From: Rosa chinensis
Taxonomy: Eukaryota; Streptophyta; Magnoliopsida; Rosales; Rosaceae
Assembly: GCF_002994745.2 (NCBI RefSeq)
Contig: NC_037088.1
Coordinates: forward strand, 64,312,397-64,376,396
DNA length: 64,000 nt
Direction: 5' to 3'
Shown: piece by piece, positions 42,850 to 52,738 of the stretch
Position numbering within the stretch: position 1 is the first letter of the stretch
Layout of the letters: each line of letters starts with the position of its first letter
The notes under the pieces: generated by a model
What the model was told of the DNA's origin: nothing
Database searches by the model: none
What the model saw: only the letters and a program-made list of their open reading frames with translations
Position numbers and translations under genes: made by a program

Positions 42850-45800
42850 GTGACTACGATGGCTAGACCGTCAGTATTAATTCAAGGACATGGAATAGCC
42901 CAAGTTCCACTTGCCAAATGGCACCTTGATTACAGTTGTCACAGAAACTCTCTACGCTCTTAGGGCAAATAGTACCCTATGAATAGCCAACGAATTCCAT
43001 GCGAAAATGCATGTAGAGAACAGAAATGAGTTCCTTTGCATTACCTCTAATGATTGCGAACAAAGACGCATCTTAGAGAAGTTTATGTGTCTCTCTAGTG
43101 GACTTTATGTCACTATTCGAGCTATTAAATCCAATAAAGTTATGAGAGAAGATCTCTTGGATTTAGACACATATTGGCTTTGTCAGGACAGGACATATAT
43201 GATGATCCGTCTACAAAAGACTTCACATGGACATCATTTCTTTTGAGCAACATGAAGCAAGATGCTGCCATAAATGGCACCAACCATGGGCATAACTCCA
43301 TGGTTGTTCCTCCTTGTGGCCATGCGCCATACATGCTAATTTCCATGGCTCCCACGCCATGATGGGAGATGTAGTCACACATTTTGCTTCTAATAGCGCT
43401 ACAGACGCTCAGGCCTAACCAAAACCCTCATTGGTTGCTTCTATGGCCTCTCGCTCGTTTTACAAAGCCCATTCCTTAGGGAAATTAGGACTGAGACTGT
43501 CCTATGCAAAGGATATGACAATACTCATTCTGTTCTTACAAAGAATCCGTAGGGATTTTGTGGATTGATTCAACCAACTTGCGGACGCTTAAATATTTCA
43601 TGATGTTGGTTGACACGCAAACACGCCGGTCACGTGTTGTGCCATTGTCCACCTATAAGTGCTACTTATGCTACACTCCTAGCACATATCATGTGACAAC
43701 GGGCTCACTCCCCGAATCATCATATTCAGTCAATTGGATTTGACTATGCTAGAGAGTTTACATCGAAAGACTTTCGATGGATATTGCAATGGGTTTGATG
43801 TTGGACATCACATTCCCATGTACACACCCAATTGGTCTCGCGGAAACGACTACGATGGTAGTCCGAACATTGGTAATGCGCACCAATCTTCTTACATCCG
43901 CTTGGGGTGATGCGATATCGCATGCAGCCTTGCTAATTCGTCTACGACCTCACGCCACTCAATGTACCTATGCGTTACAGCTAGTGACTGGGTACACGTA
44001 TTTTGTACTTACGCACATTTGAGTGAGCCATTTATGTGCCACTTGCGCCGCCACAGCGCTCTATGATGGGTCCTTACAGACGAATGGGCAACTACGTTGG
44101 ATTTGCGTTTCCAACAATCGTCCGCCACTTAAATGCCCTTGCTAGGCGATCTCCTTACCGCTAGATTTGCGGATGTCACTTTGATGAGACAGTCTTCCCG
44201 TCGTTAGGGGGAGATAAGAACACTTATGTTCAACAGGAACGACAGGAATTGTCATAGTCTGTCCCCACTATGTCTCATCTTGATTCCTGTTAAAGTGACG
44301 AGATCACATAATTATGCTGCAAACATGCCTGCAAGGAAGGACGTCCCTATGAGAGGACATAAGCGCCACCCTACACGGAGGTAGGCATGGCGCCAATGCC
44401 AAAGAGAGTGGCACTCTGGCGTTACAGGCCCTGGCCCCAGCTAGGATGCGTGGAAGGCCCGTGGGTTTGAAGGATACTTTGGCACATTCCAATCCTTTAA
44501 TCATCAAGACTCACAATCCGTCTCATGAGTATCTTCCGGGTTATGGTTATCGTTGGGGGACGCCTCAACGTCAAACCCTATTCCTGAGAATATAGAGCTC
44601 TATGAAACTTACACTAGTGTACATGAGATGTGGGATAGAAACTCCATCATAATTGATGATGTAGTTACGCATTTTGTTGCGCATGAGTTTGCTGAGTCCA
44701 ATGATATCGAACCACGCTCCGTTGATGAATGAATGCCAACGTAGAGAGTTTTTGGCCTAAATGGAAAGATGCGATCCAAGTTAAGATGAATTCTCTAACG
44801 AAGAGGAAGGTTTTCGAGCTAGAGATGCCAACACCTCCTAACATAAAACTTGTTGACTAATGGGTCTTCGTTAGAAAGCGTGATGAGAAAAAGAGATGGT
44901 AATCTCGCCTTATGGCACAAGGCTTCTCACAAAACGCCCTGGAATCGACTACGATGAGACATATTCTCTCGTAATGGATGTCATTGCACTCCACTACCCT
45001 GTCAGTTTGGTAGTTTCCGAATAACTGAACATGCAGCTTACAAATGTGGTCACTACGTATCTCTATAGGGATCTAGATACGGAATATACATGAAGGTTCA
45101 TGGTGAACTTCATTTACCCAAGTCAAGTGGCTCTAGACCATGGAGCGCGTTTACAATAAGGTTGAAACGCTCACTAAAGTGACTACTTGATTGGGAAGGG
45201 ATATGCCCACGCGTTTATATAACAAGTTTCAGATTCTATCGCGGTTCATGTTGGACATGATCTTCATTAGAAGCCCTTAAAGAGTTAAGGGAAACCGCTG
45301 AACACATGAAATCTGAGTTTGAGATGAAGGATTTTGGGAGAACACGATTATGTCTCGGTTTGGAACTTGAGCATCGTGTCGATAGATGCTTAGGCATTTT
45401 GACAAGGTCAAGCCTCCAAGCACCCCATGATCGTCTGTAGTCTTGATCCTGAAAAGGATCCTCTTCGTTCGAAGGATGATGACGAAGATGCGCTAGGGGC
45501 AGAAATGCCCTAGTTAAGTACAATAGGCGCATTATTGTACTTATCTCAATGCACAAGACCGGACATCTCATATGTTGTGAACTTGTTAGCTAGATATAGC
45601 TCTGCGCCAACGCGACGCCATTAGATTGGTGTAAAAGATATCTTTCAATACTTGAGATGTATGAATGATATGGGCTTGTTCTATCCCTACAAAGAGATGA
45701 TGGATTCGGACCCATCACACACCAGGTACGCCGCCAACACTGGCATGCGTTCTCTATCCCCATCCCAAAACGACATGTGTTTTGGAAGGTTTTGCTGATG

Positions 45801-46255
45801 TTGGGTATCTCTCTGACCCACACAATGGTCATTCCCAATCCGGTTAAGTGTTCACCATGGGAAAAGACCGTGACACCTTGGAGGTTTACATAATAGACCC
45901 TAGTCGCTATATCTTCGAACAATACAGAGATCATTGCTCTTCACGAAGTGGTTCGTGAATGTATATGGATTGGATCCATAATTACACATGTTCGAACAAT
46001 TGTGGTTTGAAATCTACCACAGATGAGCCTACGAGCATTTGGGTTAATGATACTTGTTTTGAACAAATGAGGCAAGACTACATCAACAGCGACAACACCA
46101 AGCATAATCAGCAACAACAGACACTCCTCGAGATCAAAGTGAACTAGGTTCGATCTGAGGATAGTGAGGCAGACTTGTTTACTAAGTCATTGCCCAATAC
46201 CACGTTCGAGAAACATGTGGCAAGAATTGGCTTGCGGAAATTATCTGAACTCCCA
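42850..46255 (+). pseudogene. Copia C pol remnant
   Basis: Fragments corresponding to copia B Pol appear in order but in shifting frames. GAG-pre-integrase wording lies around 43000-43240, the integrase region around 43560-44020, RVT_2 pieces around 44700-45400 (the catalytic YVDD region near 45245 is altered), and RNase H pieces around 45780-46140. Frameshifts and stops occur every one or two hundred bases. It cannot make protease, integrase or reverse transcriptase. Confidence 0.88.
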
Positions 46256-46450
46256 TGATCGTAGTCATCAGGGGGAGGTGCAGACATCAGGGGGAGATGT
46301 CTACATGTTCGTCTCGAATCGTGAATGGTGTGTTGTGCTCTTTTTCCCCTTCGACCGAGGTTATTTTTGTCCCACTGGGTTTTTGTTACTCGGCAAGGTT
46401 TTTAACGAGGCAACGAGAGAAGCACCGCGTTTGGGCAACACAAGGGGGAG

Positions 46451-46668
46451 TGTTGAAGGAAAACCTAATTTGTGTTTAGCCCAAACTCTAGGTTACTTGA
46501 CCTAGTGGTAATATGATTTAATTAGAAAGATCTAGAATCCTAATCAATGTAGAATTACTTTCCTTGTATGATTGAGATTCTATGCATTGTAATCCTCTAT
46601 ATAAAGAGGCTCCTATTATCAATGAGAATACACATAAATTTTCTCCCAAATTCAGTTTCTCTACAACA
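46451..46668 (+). repeat. Copia C 3' LTR
   Basis: Differs from the 5' LTR at three sites (near 46465, 46549 and 46554), i.e. 1.4 percent. Confidence 0.93.
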
Positions 46669-47069
46669 AGCCTAAAATTCTTCTCTTTATCGGAGATATA
46701 TCATAAATATCGTAGATCAGCGAGCGACTTTCAACCATCTAGAGTATCTTTTTGTTTTTATAAACCTATTATAACTTGTGGTGTATAGGTTGAAGATAAA
46801 ATTTATATAGAAATAAAAATAAAAAAAAGATAGAAAAAATAAAAAAGAAATTCCTTTTTTTTTATAGTTTTTTTTTGTCTTGAAATGACCATTTTAGCTC
46901 TCAAAAGTTAAACTTAACGGTCCAAATTAGACGGAATAGTAGAAATTAGACACGGCTGATTGAAATTGGAAAGCTTGGGGGGTAAATTGATTAAATTGAA
47001 AGGACATGGACTAACATGAAATTATTCCCAAACCTTAAGGGGGTAAACTGAATTTAATCCTTATAACAA

Positions 47070-48179
47070 CTATTTAGTAATTAATACAATCTACATGAGG
47101 CTAATGATAAATATTCTCTTCTCTATTCTGTCTATTCAAAACCAATGAAAGGGTTTAACTTTGTTTTACTTTCAATTTTCGATCTTTGGCATACCAAACA
47201 TTGTCATGATTTGTAACGCCTTCTTTAGGAGCATAATCATACCTTACAAATTTTCACAGATAATGAAAAAAAAATTGATAAATCAGAGAATGAGATGTAA
47301 AAGGTTGACCTTTGACCTTTTGGCATAGCAAACATTGTCATCAGAGAATGAGATGTAACTTCAATTAAGGGACTTAATTACTTCCAAGTTCCAACTTTAA
47401 AAACCTTGGTTTTGTAATATAATCATTGCAAAAAGGATTTGTATCCTCTGAAGAGTTTCTTTTTCTTTTGTGTAATACAGGACAATAAGAATTGGTTTGC
47501 AAAATTAACAGAGAAAAAATTCTAGAAGTGCCAGCATCCAAAGCCACAGAAGTACAGAACTAAGATTCTTTGTTCTGAAAAAAGTTCAATAGTTCATGCA
47601 TAATGCCCATTACACTATTTTTTATGAAGTCTACTTTGTAAATTGAATAATACCTATTTTTGGCTAATAATATAATGCCAATTACACTACTGTCCACCTA
47701 TCTCTCTCTTATTTATTTCGTCAAAAAAAAAAAAAATCTCTCTCTTATTTCACTTCACTTCCATCTTTCTCTTGGTTCCTACTAGTTCCTTTTGGATCTA
47801 ACGTTTCTCCGAAATTTCCAACCTTTCTTTCTTTGTTTTCTACTTATGGTCATTTTCTAATTAAGAAAGCTCTCTTCTTGATCAAGATTCATATCTCAAA
47901 GATTCCATCTTTATTACAAACACCAAAGGTTGAACCTTTATGACCTCCAAATAAAACGTAGCCTCAACCAGCCAAAACTGAACCAAACCCATTTCAGAAA
48001 ACAAGGATTTCCATGTACCCAGTTTCTGAAATCCATGGAATTTGGTTTCTGAATGCTGCAATTGTCAGACAAATACTAGAAAGGGCAAAGAGTGAGTTGA
48101 AATGAATGCTGCAGAGGTATGAGAGACAGCAGAAGGTGTCATTTTCCAGAGTCCATCTTGTTCCTGCCTGCGCCCATTT
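47070..48179. other. Upstream region of the first GT90 gene, part of the tandem duplication
   Basis: From about 47320 the sequence is paralogous to DNA upstream of the second GT90 gene. It shares TACAGGACAATAAGAAT, CCAGCATCCAAAGCCACAGA and the later TTTTGGATCTAAC and AGAAATACTAGAAAGGGCAAAGAGTGAG blocks. It should include the promoter. No other gene is seen. Confidence 0.6.
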
Positions 48180-50744
48180 ATGGAGTCTCCTGTGAGATCT
48201 TTTTCGCCTGTGTTGGTCTTCCTCCTCCTCTTCTTCGTCGGCGCGTTTGTCTGCACGCGCCTCCTTAACTCCACCGTAAGATTCTACCACTCTGTTTTAC
48301 GGGAATCGTTTTTTAATTGTTCTTAATTTCCGGTGATACTATCGTTTGATTGGAACCTAACATGTGCTTTGCAACCCTAGCATAGTACTAGGTATTAATG
48401 GACCTTATTGCTCCTCAATTCAATACCACGCCTATGCTCATTATGTTTTGCATGTTTAGCATGAGTCCTTGAAATATTAGTTACCCTACGTCAAAATCTC
48501 ATGTTTTACAAATGGAAGACTTATAATCAATTCCTAATCAAAATAGCGTGTTACTAAATATTGAGTGATGTAAATAAGCAAAATTTGTGGTAAACAACAA
48601 AGGGAAAAAGTTAGAAGGAAAAATGTTTGCTCCAATTTATACTTATACAATTTGGATATGTTAAAGTACCGAGAGTTTTAACAGAAGCGGAGATAGATTA
48701 AATTGCTCTGCATGCAAGCTTTGCAATACTAGAAAATTTCTAGTTAATTATCTATTTCTTTTGGTCAATGACATTAATTAGAGTGATATTGATGAAATGC
48801 ACTTGGTGAAATTTGAAACTAGTACCTTATTCTTTTGCCATTGTTGTTTTTTTGTGGTATACCCTTCCTAGTTCCCATGGGAAACGAACGGAACATCCCA
48901 ATTATACCCTCAGCAAACCCATGTTCTTCCCAAAACGCCCGCAAAGAGACTCGAAATCCCACTCAACTGCACTGAGTACCACCTCACCCGAACCTGTTCC
49001 TCAAACTACCCCACCACCTCTTCTCCAGACCAAGATCCTGACCGTCCATCTCCACCCACGTGTCCGGAGTACTTCCGCTGGATACACGAGGACCTGAGGC
49101 CGTGGGCCCACAGGGGGATCACAAGGGACACGTTGCAGGAGGCGAATCGTACGGCCGATTTTAAGCTGGTGATTGTAAACGGCAAGGCGTACGTGGAGAG
49201 ATACAGCAAGGCGTTTCAGAGCAGAGACACTTTTACGCTGTGGGGGATCCTACAGTTGCTGCGTAGGTACCCAGGGAAAGTGCCTGACTTGGAGCTCATG
49301 TTCGACTGCGTTGACTGGCCGGTGATTCCGTCAAAGAACTTTAGCGAGCCCAATTCTACAGCCCCGCCACCATTGTTTCGTTACTGTGGGGATAACAGCA
49401 CACTCGATATAGTCTTCCCTGATTGGTCCTTTTGGGGATGGTAAGAATTCTCGACATTTTCTTTGAAAAGTTACACTTATCATTGGTTCGACATTTTAAA
49501 TGATCGTAATTGATAGTTTAGTAACATAACAATAACTGTGATTGTGTGATCATGTAAGAAGTTGCATGAACATTTTGCTAGTAATGCTAATGACTTGCCT
49601 TGATCTTTGTCTAGGCCTGAAACTAATATAGCTCCATGGGAGAACTTGTTGAAGCAGCTAGAGGAAGGTAACAAGAGGAGCAGATGGGTAGACAGACAGC
49701 CTTATGCTTATTGGAAGGGGAATCCGGAGGTCGCAGAAACAAGGCAAGACCTCCTAAAGTGTAATGTTTCCGAGGAACAGGATTGGCATGCTCGCGTTTA
49801 TGCTCAGGCAAGAGTCAAGCTCTTCCTCTTTAAAACTGTTCCATTTGTACCTATCGTCTGCATTTTAACCACAATACGGATTATGGAAGCTGACAATGTA
49901 CTTGGAAATCGACTGCAGAATTGGACTCGAGAAGAAAAGGAAGGGTTCAAGAAATCGGATTTGGCAAGCCAATGCATTCATAGGTACAAAAATCCCACAA
50001 TACATTCTGGTGTTCATTTGCTTTGTTCCACACATGAAGTAACAGTGTGCTATGGAAATACTAATTGTAGGTATAAGATCTATATAGAAGGATCTGCGTG
50101 GTCTGTGAGTGACAAGTACATTCTTGCCTGTGATTCTGTTACCTTAATAGTAAAGCCCCGATACTACGACTTCTTCACGAGAGGTTTGATGCCGGTGCAC
50201 CACTACTGGCCCATCAAGGATGATGACAAGTGCAGGTCTATTAAGTATGCTGTAGATTGGGGAAACAGCCACAAGCAAAAGGCAAGTGTTGACTTTGAGG
50301 CTTTTCTGAATAGTAAACTACTCTAACTTAACATTCCTGAATATTAATTTTCTCATATTGCATTACTTTTCATGGATTCTTCAGGCACAAGCCATTGGAA
50401 AGGCAGCAAGTAACCTAATTCAAGAGGATTTGAAGATGGACTATGTGTATGACTACATGTTTCATCTTTTAAGCGAATATGCAAAGCTCTTGCAATTCAA
50501 GCCCACTATACCTCAAGAAGCTATCGAACTCTGCTCGGAGGCAATGGCATGCCAAGCGCAAGGACTAGAGAAGCAATTTATGATGGAATCCATGGTGAAG
50601 TGTTCTGCAATCACTAGCCCATGTACCATGCCTCCTCCATATGACCCTCAATCTCTCTTTTCAGTACTTAGGAGACAATCAAATATAATTAAACGGGTAG
50701 AAACATTGGAGAAGAGTTACTGGAAAAATCAAAATAAGCAATAA
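48180..50744 (+). CDS. GT90 O-glucosyltransferase, rumi/CAP10-type, copy 1 (497 aa)
   Basis: Six exons: 48180-48275, 48872-49440, 49615-49807, 49919-49983, 50071-50281 and 50385-50744. Introns 3 and 5 use GC donors (CAG|GCAAGA and AAG|GCAAGT); the others are GT-AG. Residues 11-25 (VLVFLLLFFVGAFVC) form an N-terminal signal anchor, giving a type II Golgi/ER protein. The catalytic CAP10/DUF821 region includes YFRWIHEDLRPWA, LWGILQLLRRYPGKVPDLEL, FDCVDWPV, FPDWSFWGW, YAYWKGNP, YKIYIEGSAWSVS and LACDSVTLIVKPRYYDFFTR, all features of plant rumi-like glycosyltransferases. Animal relatives transfer glucose or xylose to EGF repeats; the plant acceptor is not established. The gene is intact and about 80-90 percent alike in coding sequence to copy 2, with a different, shorter exon 2 start. 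Confidence 0.9.
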
Positions 50745-51660
50745 TAGAAAGTTTTCTATATTTCTAGACAACTATGTATACATATGAGTTATTTTGAGTT
50801 GTAATTTCCACTAGACAATGAAAAAAATTTAGTTATTAAGGGAATGAAATGTAAAAGGTAGACCTTTTGGCGAACTTAGGATTTGTAATTAACTTCAATT
50901 ACGGGACTTAATTACTTCCAAAGCCAGAGGAATTAGTTTCTGCAGCTGGAGAGTGGCAGTTACAATTTGATGCAGCCAATGCGAAAGCTAACAAGTGTGA
51001 ATCGAGAAGAGATGTGCAAGGAACAACGAAAGAGAATCTGAATTTGGAGTGTCATGTTTGGAAACCTCCTAATTTGGGCTGCCTCAAGATGAATTTTGAT
51101 GGGTCAACGGATGTTAATAAAGGTGTATGTGGGTTGGGAGTTATTTTCCGAGATCATCAAGGAAATCTACGGGGGCTATGGCAGTTCCCCAGGTTGGTAA
51201 TATTTCACCGAGGGCTGTGGAGTGTTTGGCATTACTACATGGTCTCATGTTTGCTCTACATGTTGGATTTTTGAGTTTAGAAGTTGAGGGAGATGCGCAA
51301 ACAGTACTAAATGCATTGCATGATGTGAGTGGTGATCTAAGTTCGGAATGCCATATTTTAGATGAAGTTAAGCAGTTAGTTTTATCGTTTTCTAGTTATA
51401 ATTGGCACTTTGTGAAGCGTGATTGTAACATGGTTGCACATCGCCTTGCAAAGGAAGCTTTGCAGTTAAGTCAACATTTTTTGTGTTTGGAGTCACGGCC
51501 ACTTTAGCTCCATCAGTGTGTCAGTATGGACTTCACTTGTGAAGTCTAAATTCTAAAATGGGGAGAGTCTTCTTTAGAGCTCTTTGTACCCAATATCATT
51601 GTAATCTTCGTTCTTTAATGAAGTTATTCATTGATAAAAAAATAAAATAAAAAGTTCCAA
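50745..51660 (+). mobile_element. LINE relic (RNase H end) between the GT90 genes
   Basis: From about 50925 the plus strand reads WKPPNLGCLKMNFDGSTDV, then GVCGLGVIFRDHQGNLRG, a 1-base frame change, then ISPRAVECLALLHGLMFALH, LEVEGDAQTVLNAL and NWHFVKRDCNMVAHRLAKEA. This is the RNase H domain of a plant LINE. It ends in an A-rich tail at about 51640-51652. The paralogous sequence upstream of GT90 copy 1 (47375-47400, ACTTCCAAGTTCCAACTTT) lacks it and so marks the empty site. The stretch 50745-50920 is the 3' flank of GT90 copy 1. Confidence 0.85.
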
Positions 51661-51972
51661 CTTTATATACCTTGGTTTTGCAATATAGTTATTGCAAAAA
51701 GGTCTTCCATTCCTTTGAAGAATTACTTTTTCATTTATGTAATACAGGACAATAAGAATCGGTTTGCAAAATTAATAGAAAAAAAAACTCTTAAAGTGCC
51801 AGCATCCAAAGCCACAGAACTGAGATTCCTAAAACAGAACCAAGTTCATGTTTCCTCTTTCTTTTGGCAAGGAGTTCATGTTTTCTTTGTTCAACCATAA
51901 AGAAACTACTAAATGGGTAACTCATACTTGTATTCCTTAATGGCTAAAGTAGAGCATCTTTTTTTTTTTTTT

Positions 51973-52039
51973 GCTTGTATTCCTGATTTGTAACTTTGTA
52001 TTAATGAAATGTAGTTGTTTCATGTTTGCCAAAAAAAAA
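51973..52039 (+). mobile_element. Extreme 3' end of a LINE with poly-A
   Basis: A TGTAACTTTGTATTAATGAA...GTTTGCC string followed by A11 is typical of plant LINE tails. It is flanked by imperfect copies of AAGTAGAGC.TCTTTTT (about 51947 and 52040), a probable target duplication. Confidence 0.55.
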
Positions 52040-52059
52040 AAGTAGACCTTCTTTTTGTC

Positions 52060-52738
52060 CTCCAGCATTTGTTAAGTCCACAATAGAAACCTAAAAGAGA
52101 AATTAATAAACAAAACAGAGCAGCCAGATTGTTGAGAGAAATAAACTAGGCAAGCATGAGAAGCCACATTGTCACAAGATTCAACATTTCAAAAAGTGCT
52201 TGTAAAATTGAATAATACCGACCTTTGCCTAATAATTTGTATAATGTCAATTACAACTATTCTCCACTTTTCTCTCTCTTCTTTCACCTCTCTCTCTCTC
52301 TCTCTCTCTGTCTCTTGGTTCCTTCTTGTTCCTTTTGGATCTAACCCTTCTCCAAAATTTCCAACCTTTCTCTTTGTTTTCTACCTTATGGTCATTTTCT
52401 AAATAAGCAAAGTCTCTCTTCTTGATCTAGATTCATATCTGAAAGATACCATCTTTATAATTATAAACAGCAAAGGTTGAAACTTCATGATCTCGAAAAC
52501 GATTGTAGCCTGAGCCAGCCAAAACTGATCGAAGCAAACCTACTTCAGGAAACAACCATCTCCGGGTACCCAGTTCTTGAAATCCATGGAATCTGGTCTC
52601 AGAAGGCTGCAATTGTCAGAGAAATACTAGAAAGGGCAAAGAGTGAGTTGAAATGAATGCTGCAGAGGCATGAGAGACAGCAGAAGGTGGAAGCTTTATA
52701 GTCATTTGTCAGAGTCCATCTTGTTCCTGCCCCCATTT
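52060..52738. other. Promoter and 5' leader region of the second GT90 gene
   Basis: Closely parallels 47640-48179 upstream of copy 1. It contains a CT-microsatellite (about 52283-52312), common in plant leaders. Confidence 0.5.

Larger units (their letters stand above)
40736..46668 (+). mobile_element. Copia C: copia element with near-identical LTRs but decayed pol
   Basis: LTRs at 40736-40953 and 46451-46668 (218 bp each) differ at three positions. The target duplication AGCCT is at 40731-40735 and 46669-46673. The primer-binding site CGTTATCAGCACGA (40954-40967) and the polypurine tract AAGGGGGAG (46442-46450) are intact. The leader resembles that of copia B but includes a C21 run (41031-41051). 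Gag is nearly complete, while the pol part (about 42850-46255) is broken by many stops and indels. Inserted in the loop of the foldback element. Confidence 0.93.
40145..47060. mobile_element. Mutator-like foldback element with long inverted arms, containing copia C
   Basis: Termini GGATTAAATTCAG...CTGAATTTAATCC are flanked by the 9-bp duplication TTATAACAA (40136-40144 and 47061-47069), the size made by Mutator-like transposases. The arms are inverted over several hundred bases, for example TTCAACCTATACACCACAAG near 40436 against its complement near 46775, and an AGTTTACCCCC block near each end. The loop holds AT-rich repeats (ATGATTTTACAC units, 40590-40720). Without copia C the element is about 1 kb, and it has no coding capacity of its own. 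Confidence 0.88.
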
